The notes beneath the pieces are model-generated. The model searched no databases, was not told the origin of the DNA, and saw only the letters and a program-made list of their open reading frames with translations. Source: CAYSRC01 sp964433495 (lineage in GTDB: Bacteria > Bacillota > Clostridia > Oscillospirales > Ruminococcaceae). From it: DNA of 49,945 nucleotides. Both the position numbers and the translations under genes were made by a program. The stretch covers positions 1 through 49,945 of the forward strand of contig CAYSRC010000013.1 of NCBI GenBank assembly GCA_964433495.1, read 5' to 3'. The stretch's first letter is position 1. Each line of letters opens with the position of its first letter. Below, one piece after another: positions 41,397-49,332 of the stretch.

Positions 41397-41432
41397 CCCG
41401 CCCCGACAGCGAAAAACGGCTGTCGGGGCGGG
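41397..41432. terminator. Bidirectional terminator between mrp and the coat gene
   Basis: CCCGCCCCGACAGC / GCTGTCGGGGCGGG stem with a short A-rich loop, followed by TTTAAAA and preceded by AAAA. It lies between convergent genes and can serve both. Confidence 0.8.
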
Positions 41433-41478
41433 TTTAAAATCTAAAAAACCAAAACCGAATTCTGTCTCAAACGGCCGC

Positions 41479-41931
41479 TCAGGTCATGCTGTTGACGGTC
41501 TTGTATTTGTAGATGAGCTCGGCGTGGTTCTGCTCGTCGGTCTGGATGTCGTTGAGTGTCGCGCGGATGTCAGGCGACGCAAAGCGGAACAGATCGTTGT
41601 TGTACGCGCTCGAGACGTATTTTTCGGTCGTTATGCTGTCGGTGCACAAAAAGCAATCGTGCTTTTTGGCGGGGGTGTCCGTCGCCTTGTAGGTCGCCTT
41701 GGGCTGATAGTCCTCGCTGCCCGCGCTGCGGCTGAGCTGCGGCGTCCTGCCCTCAAGCATCTCGCCCAGCGCGTCATAATGCGCCTTTTCCTGCTTCTGA
41801 ATGGTGCGGAACAGCTGCTTGAGCTCGGCGTCCTTGGCCTCGCCCGAGTAGAACTTGTACTTTTCCACGCACATCTCCTCCTGGGTCCGCAGGTCGTTTA
41901 AGAACATCTTTTCCTGTTGGTTCAGTTTCAT
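41479..41931 (-). CDS. CotF-like spore coat protein
   Basis: A 150-residue helical protein of the CotF/ferritin-like coat family: opening KLNQQEKMFLNDLRTQEEMC, the helix ELKQLFRTIQKQEKAHYDAL and a second half FLCTDSITTEKYVSSAYNND ... LNDIQTDEQNHAELIYKYK. The two halves are separated by a Pro/Lys-rich linker (residues 70-90). Such proteins lie in the coat or act on its assembly; no catalytic motif. AGGAGAGAGAGCC precedes ATG 41931. Monocistronic. Confidence 0.85.
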   Translation of the reverse strand: MKLNQQEKMFLNDLRTQEEMCVEKYKFYSGEAKDAELKQLFRTIQKQEKAHYDALGEMLEGRTPQLSRSAGSEDYQPKATYKATDTPAKKHDCFLCTDSITTEKYVSSAYNNDLFRFASPDIRATLNDIQTDEQNHAELIYKYKTVNSMT

Positions 41932-42034
41932 GGCTCTCTCTCCTTTACTTGCGCGGCGGTCAAATCAATTTGTCGGGCGCCGGCGCTATACCGTTATCAT
42001 GCGCACACAGCGACCGTTTATGCGCAAAATTCGG

Positions 42035-42063
42035 TTGTATAGTGGGCCGCGGTTTGGTATAAT
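42035..42063 (+). promoter_or_regulatory. Predicted promoter of prfB
   Basis: -35 TTGTAT (42035-42040), 17-base spacer, consensus -10 TATAAT (42058-42063), about 30 bases before ATG 42095. Confidence 0.7.
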
Positions 42064-42094
42064 GACATAGACAAATGATTGGCAGGTGCATGGT

Positions 42095-43210
42095 ATGCTT
42101 ATTGCGGACGAATATAATCAAAGGCTGTCGCAGGCGAGGGAGGAGATCTCCGAGCTGCTCGTCGCGTTCAACCTCGAGAAGACGAGAGCCGAGCTTGACG
42201 AGATAGAAAAGCTGACGTCGGACGGCGATTTTTGGAACGACCCCGAGCGCAGCCGCGAGGTGCTCGCGCGCCAGGGCTCGCTCAAGTCGCGCCTCGACGA
42301 CGCCAAAAAGCTGGAGACCGCACGCGACGACGCCGAGACCCTCATCGAGATCGCGCTCGAGACCGACGACGAGGGCATGACGGGCGAGATCGAGGACGCG
42401 CTTAAAAAGTTAGAGCAGCTTGTCGAGCAGCAAAAGCTCGCGACGCTTCTGACGGGCGAGTACGACGCCAAAAACGCCATCCTCACCTTCCACGCGGGCG
42501 CGGGCGGCACCGAGGCGCAGGACTGGGCCGAGATGCTCTACCGCATGTACACCCGCTTCGGCGCGGCGCACGGCTTTAAGGTCAAGGTGCTCGACTATCT
42601 CGACGGCGAGGAGGCGGGGCTCAAGAGTGCCTCTATCCTGATCGAGGGGCACAACGCCTATGGGTACCTCAAGTCGGAGAACGGCGTCCACCGCCTTGTG
42701 CGCGTCTCGCCCTTCGACGCGTCGGGCAGGCGGCACACCTCTTTCGCGTCGCTCGAGGTTATGCCCGAGATAGGGGACGACATCGAGATCGAGATTCGCG
42801 ACGAGGACCTCAAGGTCGACACCTACCGTTCGGGCGGCGCGGGCGGACAGCACGTCAACAAGACCGAGTCGGCCATCCGCATCACCCACATCCCGACGGG
42901 CATCGTCGTGCAGTGCCAAAACGAGCGCAGCCAGTTCCAAAACAGGGATGTCGCGATGAAGATGCTGAAGTCCAAGCTGCTCAAAATCAAAGAGCAGGAG
43001 CATCTCGACAAGATAGAGGACATCAAGGGCAACCAGATGGAGATCGCGTGGGGCTCTCAGATAAGAAGCTATGTCTTCATGCCCTATACCCTCGTCAAGG
43101 ATCACCGCACGGGCTACGAGCAGGGCAACGTCAACGCCGTGATGGACGGCGACCTCGACGGCTTCATCAACGCGTATCTCGTCATGAAGAGCAGGGAGCA
43201 GGCGCAGTGA
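42095..43210 (+). CDS. prfB: Peptide chain release factor 2
   Basis: A 371-residue class I release factor for UGA and UAA. Stop-recognition motif SPF in VRVSPFDASGRRHTSF; peptidyl-transferase motif GGQ in RSGGAGGQHVNKTES. N-terminal coiled domain 1 runs over residues 1-110. In most bacteria prfB needs a programmed +1 shift at an in-frame UGA near codon 25; here the N-terminal frame is continuous through the corresponding segment (LLVAFNLEKTRAELDEIEKL), so that autoregulation is absent. ATG 42095 (GGCAGGTG before it) is preferred over GTG 42086. Confidence 0.96.
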   Translation: MLIADEYNQRLSQAREEISELLVAFNLEKTRAELDEIEKLTSDGDFWNDPERSREVLARQGSLKSRLDDAKKLETARDDAETLIEIALETDDEGMTGEIEDALKKLEQLVEQQKLATLLTGEYDAKNAILTFHAGAGGTEAQDWAEMLYRMYTRFGAAHGFKVKVLDYLDGEEAGLKSASILIEGHNAYGYLKSENGVHRLVRVSPFDASGRRHTSFASLEVMPEIGDDIEIEIRDEDLKVDTYRSGGAGGQHVNKTESAIRITHIPTGIVVQCQNERSQFQNRDVAMKMLKSKLLKIKEQEHLDKIEDIKGNQMEIAWGSQIRSYVFMPYTLVKDHRTGYEQGNVNAVMDGDLDGFINAYLVMKSREQAQ

Positions 43211-43261
43211 GCCGAGGCTCGACGCCGCCTGCAATAAGGCAAAGCGGGTGCGGACAAACAG

Positions 43262-43310
43262 CCCCGGCGCAGGTTAGGGTTTTCCCTCGCTGCGCCGGGG
43301 TTAATTTCTT
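43262..43310 (+). terminator. Terminator of prfB
   Basis: CCCCGGCGCAG / CTGCGCCGGGG stem (43262-43300) with an AGGGTTTTCCCT inner stem, then TTAATTTCTTT. Confidence 0.85.
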
Positions 43311-43425
43311 TATTACACGCTGTGCGGCCGTCTGTCGCGCCGCCGGACCTTTGGCAGGCATGTATTTTTTCGACGCTTTCGGGGCGGTCGCCTGTCGACG
43401 GGCAAAAAGCCCGAAAGGCAAGAAT

Positions 43426-43465
43426 AAAAAAGCGTCGGTGAAGCATGCGCTTCGCCGACGCTTTT
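43426..43465. terminator. Bidirectional stem-loop
   Basis: AAAAGCGTCGGTGAAGC / GCTTCGCCGACGCTTTT with an ATGC loop. It may terminate leftward transcription from the XRE region or back up the prfB terminator. Confidence 0.65.
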
Positions 43466-43573
43466 CGGGTAAGCAGTGAAGAATTCGGAACATGATGAAC
43501 GGTGGCCTGCACAGAACAACCTCTTGCAGCAGCATCACTTTGAGTACCATGATCCCGCATATCGGCGGAAACC

Positions 43574-43684
43574 AATGTTCATCAAGAAGCGTCCTTCATC
43601 TCCCGAATAACGGGGCACAGTTCTCATACACATCACACATCCACCCAAGCGGTTTACAATTATTTTACTTATATCATAAAAATT
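43574..43684 (-). repeat. Truncated second copy of the 43.9-kb XRE gene 5' region
   Basis: About 110 bases match 43929-44040 without gaps and with about a fifth changed: both contain (minus strand) TATAAGTAAAAT, GTAAACC, GGATGTGTGAT, GGGAGATGA and ATGAACATTGGTTT, then diverge after the sixth codon of the XRE gene. The rest of the second gene is gone. Confidence 0.75.
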
Positions 43685-43738
43685 GCCTCTTACTGTTCAA
43701 GAGGCGATAAAAAACTTATCCTTGCAATTTCTAATCTA

Positions 43739-43939
43739 TCAATCAAAAACCAAAAGCTGATACGGGTCGACATTCAGCGCATTTGCAATGTGGTAAAGAG
43801 ATACAATTGACATGGGATATGGCGTTGTTGATTCAATGTGGCTGATTGTCGAGTAGCTAAGGCCGCTTCTTTCGGCAAGCTCTTCTTGGCTCATACCGCA
43901 TTTTTTGCGAAAGAACTGAATGCGAAAACCAATGTTCAT
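43739..43939 (-). CDS. Small XRE-family HTH regulator A
   Basis: A 66-residue single-domain helix-turn-helix protein: MNIGFRIQFFRKKCGMSQEE, then LAERSGLSYSTISHIEST as the HTH, and the family C-terminus IVSLYHIANALNVDPYQLLV. ATG 43939 is chosen on domain length; the frame stays open to ATG 44020 and its ribosome site (GAGGGA, 9-11 bases off) is weak, so a longer protein is possible. No ligand domain. Part of an AT-rich patch with regulator B. Confidence 0.8.
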   Translation of the reverse strand: MNIGFRIQFFRKKCGMSQEELAERSGLSYSTISHIESTTPYPMSIVSLYHIANALNVDPYQLLVFD

Positions 43940-44040
43940 TAAGAAACGTCCCTCATCTCCCGCATAACGGGCCGCTGTTCCCATACCTATCACACATCCA
44001 TTCAAACGGTTTACAGTCATTTTACTTATATCGTATTTAC
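43929..44040 (-). repeat. Intact copy of the duplicated XRE gene 5' region
   Basis: Partner of the repeat at 43574-43684; it includes the leader and first codons of XRE regulator A. Confidence 0.75.
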
Positions 44041-44190
44041 TTTTGAATGTTGTATACAGGAATTATATTGCAATATTTTCGCGAATATGGTAGTATAAAA
44101 ATGACAACGAAATGTATATTTATGGAAGAATTCTTTGAGCAATTCATTACAAAACAGCCTCCCGCGCCAACGACACGAGGGAGGGCAATC

Positions 44191-44448
44191 TTAGCTTTCG
44201 CATTCATCATCAAATGAGTAATCGTTTAATTCTTGATAGTCAAGAAATTCAGCCAATGTCATGTTAAAAGCAATGGCGATTTTGTGAAGTGTACGAATTT
44301 TTGGATTTACGGATGAACCGGATACCAAGTTATAGATTGTGGACTGCCTGACGCCGCTCATCTCTGCGAGCTTATTAACCGTGATACCCCGTTTCTCGCA
44401 CAAAAAGAGTATTCTATTCAAGATAATATGTGAATAATCAGTATTCAT
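44191..44448 (-). CDS. Small XRE-family HTH regulator B
   Basis: An 85-residue HTH protein: ILNRILFLCEKRGITVNKLA, HTH MSGVRQSTIYNLVSGSSVNP, then TLHKIAIAFNMTLAEFLDY and an acidic tail (FDDECES). The pattern matches the Cro/C1 branch common in Firmicutes mobile elements. AAAAGGAAACC precedes ATG 44448. The upstream palindromes suggest autoregulation. Confidence 0.85.
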   Translation of the reverse strand: MNTDYSHIILNRILFLCEKRGITVNKLAEMSGVRQSTIYNLVSGSSVNPKIRTLHKIAIAFNMTLAEFLDYQELNDYSFDDECES

Positions 44449-44456
44449 GGTTTCCT

Positions 44457-44548
44457 TTTGCTATCGTGAAACAACGATACCTTTTATAGGTATTGTTAAC
44501 ATGATAGCAATAAAAAATCCCTGAATTAACTATGTATAGTTAACATAG
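44457..44548 (-). promoter_or_regulatory. Promoter and palindromic operators of XRE regulator B
   Basis: Read leftward: -35 TTGCTA (44507-44502), 16-base spacer, -10 TATAAA (44485-44480). The region forms a large imperfect palindrome (TTGCTATCGTGAAACAACG / its complement with TGTTAACAATACC, about 44457-44510), and beyond it is a perfect TTAACTAT-GT-ATAGTTAA (about 44526-44543). These are good candidate operators for a dimeric XRE repressor. Confidence 0.6.
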
Positions 44549-44670
44549 AAAAATGTTCGCTTTCAAAAAAGCCAATGTTTTCGCCATATATCGAGGGAGA
44601 CAAGGCGAACGGGGGAAAAGCCTCACGGCTGACAAGGAACAGCAGTATTTTAGAAGCGGGGGAGCACAAC

Positions 44671-45567
44671 ATGGAAAGCGGCAAAAAGTTAAAAAAAGAA
44701 CATTTCGCCGAGCAGGCGGAAATACATAAACCGTCTCAGGGGAAAATTTCTTCGGCCGATTTGCCCTTTGATCTTACCGCAGAGCTTGGGGAGGTGACAG
44801 AGGCGGAGGTGAAAAGCCCCGGCGTGTACTATATCGCTGCGAAGAAAAACGGCGGGATTCCCAAGCGTGCGGAGGCATATGTAGTGACGGCCGACGCCCC
44901 GTCGATTTCCGAAAAAGCCCGAACCTACGGGCGGGAGCTCCCCGGGCATCCCGGGCTGCGCGTTTACGATCTCGACAGGCCGGGCAGCGGCCGGTATATC
45001 ATTGATTTTGAAATACGCAGATATGAGATAAAGCGCCACCTGCTGCGGGATGAGTGGGAAGACGGTGAGTCTTTATATCTTTATGCGCTCTACGGAGCGG
45101 AGGAGCACCCCGATTATTTCGGGAGCTATCCCGTCCCCATCTTCACCCCGAGGGGCCGCACGATACGGCATAAGGCCGTCATGAACGGCGTGTATTGGCT
45201 GGAGACGGAGCGGTGTGAGGAGATGCTGGCGGTTTGTTATCCGATCCGGCAGGCGGATATTTCCGTCCCCGAGCAGGGACTGGGCGAGACGCCGGCGTAT
45301 GACCGCATGACGGGCATGGACGACACGCTCGGATATATGTTTTTCTCCAAGCGCGACAGCTGCATCGCGTTATATGAGCTGTCGCTGGCGCATAGCGAGA
45401 TAAAGACAGGCGGCGTTGTCAACATGCCCGCGCTGTGCAACGCGATCTGTGCGCTTTACCCGGAATACACCGCGATGCACAACGAAGAGGTATCGGAATA
45501 TGCCGGGCGCGATGAGGATGTCATACGGCGGACGCCGGGCGAGGGGACCGAGTTTATCGGGTTTTAA
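44671..45567 (+). CDS. Unrecognised 298-residue protein
   Basis: I do not recognise a family. The product is soluble, acidic, rich in Glu, Tyr and Gly, with no signal peptide or membrane helix. The first 50 residues are charged and probably disordered (GKKLKKEHFAEQAEIHKP). The body shows beta-type segments: SPGVYYIAAKKNG, RYIIDFEIRRYEIKRHLL, FGSYPVPIFTPRGRTIRHKA, GVYWLETERCEEMLAVCYPI, LGYMFFSKRDSCIALYEL. ATG 44671 has GGGGGAG at spacing six; the frame extends to 44575 without a better start. It faces the XRE pair across the operator region. Ends before a strong terminator. Confidence 0.65.
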   Translation: MESGKKLKKEHFAEQAEIHKPSQGKISSADLPFDLTAELGEVTEAEVKSPGVYYIAAKKNGGIPKRAEAYVVTADAPSISEKARTYGRELPGHPGLRVYDLDRPGSGRYIIDFEIRRYEIKRHLLRDEWEDGESLYLYALYGAEEHPDYFGSYPVPIFTPRGRTIRHKAVMNGVYWLETERCEEMLAVCYPIRQADISVPEQGLGETPAYDRMTGMDDTLGYMFFSKRDSCIALYELSLAHSEIKTGGVVNMPALCNAICALYPEYTAMHNEEVSEYAGRDEDVIRRTPGEGTEFIGF

Positions 45568-45631
45568 CGGGGGAATGAAGCCCGCCGGAGAACGGCGAAA
45601 AACACGTCTGCTTCGGCTGCTTTTACCTGCG

Positions 45632-45676
45632 AATGCGCCCGCAATCTCATAGGAGATTGCGGGCGCATTGTTTTGT
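45632..45676 (+). terminator. Terminator of the 298-residue protein gene
   Basis: AATGCGCCCGCAATCTC / GAGATTGCGGGCGCATT perfect 17-base stem (45632-45669) with a short loop, then GTTTTG. Confidence 0.85.
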
Positions 45677-45817
45677 ACGGAATTATTGTTTTCGGTCGGG
45701 GGTACAGGTTTCGGGCGCGACCCGGGGCGACGGCGGACGGCAGACAGGGAATTGTCCCGCACAGCTCTGTCCTTGCACCGCCTCAAATAACCCTAAGCGC
45801 TTTTTGCCGAAAAGCCG

Positions 45818-46660
45818 CTAAACCACGCTCACATGGGTCATGCCGAGACCCGTCGCGACGTCGTACAGCCCGCGCATAAACGTGTCGTCGGGCGGGGTTA
45901 TCTCGGTGCGGTAGGGCTCGCGCACCCCGAAGCGGCGGTAGCGAATCAGCCTGTAGTGGATGTCGCCCCTGTCCTGATACTCCGCCGCGGCGGCGCACAC
46001 GTCCCGCACCGTCTTTTCGGAGTTGTAATCGGGCGAGCAGACGGTGCGCACCTCGGTGAGCTTGCCCAAAGAGGCGAGGCGGCGGGCAATCGCGAGCACG
46101 CGCGAGCCGTCGGCCCCCGTTATGGCGCGGTACTCGTCGGCGTCGGTCGACTTGACGTCGAGCATCACGCCGTCGGCGGCGTCAAGCAGCCGCCGGTCCT
46201 CCCCGAAGTTGCAGCTTCCGTTGCTGTCGATAAGGCAGGTTAGGCCGAGCTCGTGTGCCCCCTCGAACAGCTCAATCAGAAAATCCCGATAAAGGGTGCA
46301 CTCGCCGCCCGAGGTGGTGATGCCCGCGATAAAGGGCATGTTGGCCCTGATGTGCTCGAGCACCTCGCCCGAGCTCATGAGCCTGACGCGGGGGGAGGCC
46401 ATGTGCCGGCACACCTTGATGCAGGTGTCGCACGCGACGCAGAGGTCGGGCCGCCAGACCACCCGGCCGCCCGTGAGGGAGAGGGCCCCCACGGGACATT
46501 TTTCGACGCATTCGCCGCAGTGTGTGCACAGGCGGATGGTCTCGGGGTTGTGGCAATAGGTGCAGTGATAGTTGCAGCCCTGCAAAAACACCGACGTCCT
46601 GTTGCCCGGCCCGTCGACAAGCGACGAGTCGATTATCTTGTTTACGGGTGCCTTAGTCAA
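45818..46660 (-). CDS. yjjW: YjjW-type glycyl-radical enzyme activase
   Basis: A 280-residue radical-SAM protein that would install the glycyl radical on YjjI. Radical-SAM CX3CX2C: C29, C33, C36 (GCNYHCTYCHNPE). A two-cluster ferredoxin insert follows (CTHCGECVEKCPVG and CVACDTCIKVCRH), as in activases of the PFL-AE extended type, then TTSGGECTLY (SAM-binding GGE). TTG 46660 overlaps the yjjI stop region by eight bases, with AGAAAGG upstream. Assigned to YjjW by its pairing and insert. Confidence 0.9.
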   Translation of the reverse strand: MTKAPVNKIIDSSLVDGPGNRTSVFLQGCNYHCTYCHNPETIRLCTHCGECVEKCPVGALSLTGGRVVWRPDLCVACDTCIKVCRHMASPRVRLMSSGEVLEHIRANMPFIAGITTSGGECTLYRDFLIELFEGAHELGLTCLIDSNGSCNFGEDRRLLDAADGVMLDVKSTDADEYRAITGADGSRVLAIARRLASLGKLTEVRTVCSPDYNSEKTVRDVCAAAAEYQDRGDIHYRLIRYRRFGVREPYRTEITPPDDTFMRGLYDVATGLGMTHVSVV

Positions 46661-48185
46661 TGGAGCGAACCTTTCTGTCGAGGATTTTCGCCTGCTTGAT
46701 GGTGTTATAGGCGGTGTAGGACATGTCGTTTACAGCGTTCTTGCCGCCCTCATTGACCGCCAGCATCTCGGACTTTTTGACGAGATAGCCGGTGACGCGG
46801 ATGAGGTCGCTGTCCTCGGCGTAGGTCGAAAGGTAGCGCATACCGACCTTGAACGCGCCCTTGAAGATGTCGAGCACCGCCTTGGGGTTGCGCTTTGCGG
46901 TGACCTCGAAGGGGAAGATGTCGCCGACGCCCGTCGGGAAGTACTTGTGATAGAGACCCGCCTGGCGCAGGTGGTCGTACAGCGGGATCTCGCGGCCTAT
47001 CGGGATGCGCACGCCGGGGCTGATGCCCGTCTCGGCGAGGCCGACCTGCGCGTGCAGCAGGAACTTGTGCCCGGTGTTGGGGGAGTAGGCGGAGGTGAAC
47101 TTCTCGACGTTTTCCTTGAGTGCGTCCATGACGCGCACGCCCATCTCGTTGGCCTCGGCGTCGGGGCCGAACTTGAGATCCTTGCCCTCGAGCTGCATCA
47201 GCGCGTCGACGCACTCGGCGAGGCCGACCATCCCGAACAGGCCGACAAAGTTGTTGATGTCGAGCAGGCCCTCTTTGATGAGGAAGTTGGAGGTGAAGAA
47301 GTTGCTCTGCTCCACGATGAATTTGATCCTCGCCTCGATGAACTCGCACATCGTCGCGACCGAGCGGGGCAGGACGTTGTCAAAGAAGTCGTCGACGCTC
47401 GTCGCCTTTTTGCCGACGGCGTTGAGCATCATGCGCATGAGGGTGAACGCGCCGCCGCACACGAGCAGGCCGTTGTAGCAGCTTGCGATGCCGTAGGGGC
47501 GCCCGCCGAAGTCCGCCTTGTAGGCGCTGTCGAGCGCAAAGGCGGGGTTGGCGCTGACAAGCGAGGTGCTTATGCAGTGCTCGGCAAAGTCGTCGGGGGT
47601 CTTGTCGGGGTCGTAGATGAGCGACATGTTGGGGATGGCGTCCTGAAGCTCGGCGACGAGGTCGAGCACGATGTCGCCGACGCGGGTCTTTTCGGGGCCG
47701 ATGTTGAGGTGCACAAAGCTGTCGCCCAGCGTGCGGTCGAGCGTTATGAGATATCCGCGCATGATCGAGCGGATGTCGTCGTCCGACATGCCCTCGCAGT
47801 AGGGCTCAAACATGTTGACGTTTCCGAGGTACACGGGGAAATGGGTGACCGAGGGCACGTTTTTATAGAGGATCTCGAGGGAGTAAACCGCTTCATAAAG
47901 GGTCTTCGGGGGGGCGAGGCGCAAAAACTCGCTGCCGTTCTTCAAAAACTTCTCGTAGTCGGGCAGGATGTAGCGGGGGGCATAGGGCGCGTTGCCCTCG
48001 CCCATGTCGTGCAGAAGACCCTCGTCCATGAGCTCGAGGAAGTCGGCGGTGGCGGGGCACTGGGGAGGGGGAAGAAGGTTCTCCGCAACCTTGGCGAGCT
48101 TGTGCACCTGCTGCTCGTGGGTGAGTTTGTTTTCGCCGATGATCTTGCGCACCTCGTTCTGTGCGCACGTAAGCTTGTCGCTCAT
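46653..48185 (-). CDS. yjjI: YjjI-family glycyl-radical enzyme
   Basis: A 510-residue member of the YjjI glycyl-radical family, which is shorter than pyruvate formate-lyase (about 760). The radical glycine is at about G466 in LIRVTGYLVKK; a plausible thiyl Cys is C236 in YGIASCYNGLL. The family's reaction is not established, so I give none. GGAGGG precedes ATG 48185. Being followed by its own activase and divergent from a Crp/Fnr regulator, it is probably an anaerobically induced two-gene operon. Confidence 0.92.
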   Translation of the reverse strand: MSDKLTCAQNEVRKIIGENKLTHEQQVHKLAKVAENLLPPPQCPATADFLELMDEGLLHDMGEGNAPYAPRYILPDYEKFLKNGSEFLRLAPPKTLYEAVYSLEILYKNVPSVTHFPVYLGNVNMFEPYCEGMSDDDIRSIMRGYLITLDRTLGDSFVHLNIGPEKTRVGDIVLDLVAELQDAIPNMSLIYDPDKTPDDFAEHCISTSLVSANPAFALDSAYKADFGGRPYGIASCYNGLLVCGGAFTLMRMMLNAVGKKATSVDDFFDNVLPRSVATMCEFIEARIKFIVEQSNFFTSNFLIKEGLLDINNFVGLFGMVGLAECVDALMQLEGKDLKFGPDAEANEMGVRVMDALKENVEKFTSAYSPNTGHKFLLHAQVGLAETGISPGVRIPIGREIPLYDHLRQAGLYHKYFPTGVGDIFPFEVTAKRNPKAVLDIFKGAFKVGMRYLSTYAEDSDLIRVTGYLVKKSEMLAVNEGGKNAVNDMSYTAYNTIKQAKILDRKVRSID

Positions 48186-48303
48186 TTAAAACCCTCCAAA
48201 TCTTGTTTTGTTCGGCCGGTGCGGCGCTCTGCAGGGCGGGCTTCGGCTTTTGCAGGCGAAAGACCGCGACCCGCATAGCGCTGCACTTGCTTTATCGTGA
48301 TTT

Positions 48304-48349
48304 TATGATATCATATATTTATCGCAAAGAAAATGACACTTGTCATTTT
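48304..48349. promoter_or_regulatory. Two palindromic operator candidates between yjjI and the Crp/Fnr gene
   Basis: Palindrome 1 TATGATATCATA (48304-48315) lies between a minus-strand -35 TTGCGA and -10 TAAAAT of yjjI. Palindrome 2 AAAATGACA-CT-TGTCATTTT (48330-48349) has the size and symmetry of a Crp/Fnr-family half-site pair (TGACA/TGTCA), about 45 bases before the regulator's start. Confidence 0.55.
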
Positions 48350-48391
48350 TTGAGCTGCAAAAACCGTATAAAAACGGGGGAGGTGCGTCGA

Positions 48392-49075
48392 TTGGGCGAC
48401 AACGCGCGCGTGTTAAAGGTGCTCAGCGCCGCGATGACGGGGCGGCAGCTTCCGCCCGTGCTGCCCGAGGGGTTTGTGCTCGAGCGTCCCGCGCGGGGGG
48501 ACGCCGTGCTGCACAGCGGCTTCCCGATCACCCGGTTTTACATCCTGCTGCGGGGAAGCTGCGCCGCCACCGTGTACAGCGAGGGCGGCAGGAGTGCGAT
48601 TGCCGAGGTGTCCGAGCCCGTGCAGGTCTTCGGCGTGTCCGAGCTGCTGCGCGACGTCAGGGTCTTTCACGCGAGCATCTACGCCTCATCGGACGACTGC
48701 GAGCTGCTGTCCTGTCCGGCGAGGGATTTTATGGGCTGTTTGGATACGAGCATCGAGTTCGCGGGTCTCGTGCTGCGCTATCTCGCCGAGCTGATGGTGC
48801 GCAGCATGAACAAGGAGCGCGAGCGCTCGTTCGGCTCGTCAAAGCGGGCGGTGGCCGAATTCTGCTGCGCCGAAAGCGCGTCCAAAAAGCTGCCCTACCG
48901 CATTCCCGCGACGAGGAAGGAGATGTCCGAGCGGCTGCACATCAATCTGCGCACCCTCAACCGAAAGGTCGACGCGCTCAAGGCAGAGGGCTGCTTATCG
49001 GCCGACCGCGGCAAGCTGCTGGTGACAAGGGAGAACTTTGAGCGCTTAAAGCGACTTTGCGGCGGCGAGGTTTGA
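48392..49075 (+). CDS. Crp/Fnr-family transcriptional regulator
   Basis: A 227-residue regulator with an N-terminal cyclic-nucleotide-like beta barrel (residues about 20-120: LHSGFPITRFYILLRGSCAA and VFGVSELL), a dimerisation helix, and a C-terminal winged HTH (ATRKEMSERLHINLRTLNRK). No Cys cluster of the FNR type is visible in the first 30 residues, so the sensed signal is unclear. TTG 48392 has GGGGGAGG eight bases upstream; the frame extends 63 codons further without a good start. Divergent from yjjI, with palindromes between. Confidence 0.88.
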   Translation: MGDNARVLKVLSAAMTGRQLPPVLPEGFVLERPARGDAVLHSGFPITRFYILLRGSCAATVYSEGGRSAIAEVSEPVQVFGVSELLRDVRVFHASIYASSDDCELLSCPARDFMGCLDTSIEFAGLVLRYLAELMVRSMNKERERSFGSSKRAVAEFCCAESASKKLPYRIPATRKEMSERLHINLRTLNRKVDALKAEGCLSADRGKLLVTRENFERLKRLCGGEV

Positions 49076-49332
49076 GGCCCCTTTGCCGCGGGCAGGGCCC
49101 TGTCCGTTCAAGGCAGGGGGGCCCGTTTTTGGATAGAGGGCTGTGTCATCTGACGGCTTAAGGACGCTTGCGGGACACCGAGACGCTTGGAGTCTTAGCG
49201 TCCGCGTCGATAATACAGTCCCGCGTTGCAGCTTCTCTGCGCTTCGGGCAGAGCTGTGCGCTGCTGCACCCGCATCGATATCTTTTGCGGCTTTATGCCG
49301 CCCGTGATGATACAAAGAGGAGGAAGACGAAG

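Noticed and set aside
44101..44217. 38-residue plus-strand peptide after a TTGCAA-17-TAGTAT promoter
   Set aside because: The ATG would lie at or before the transcript start, without a ribosome site, and the frame runs into the antisense end of regulator B.
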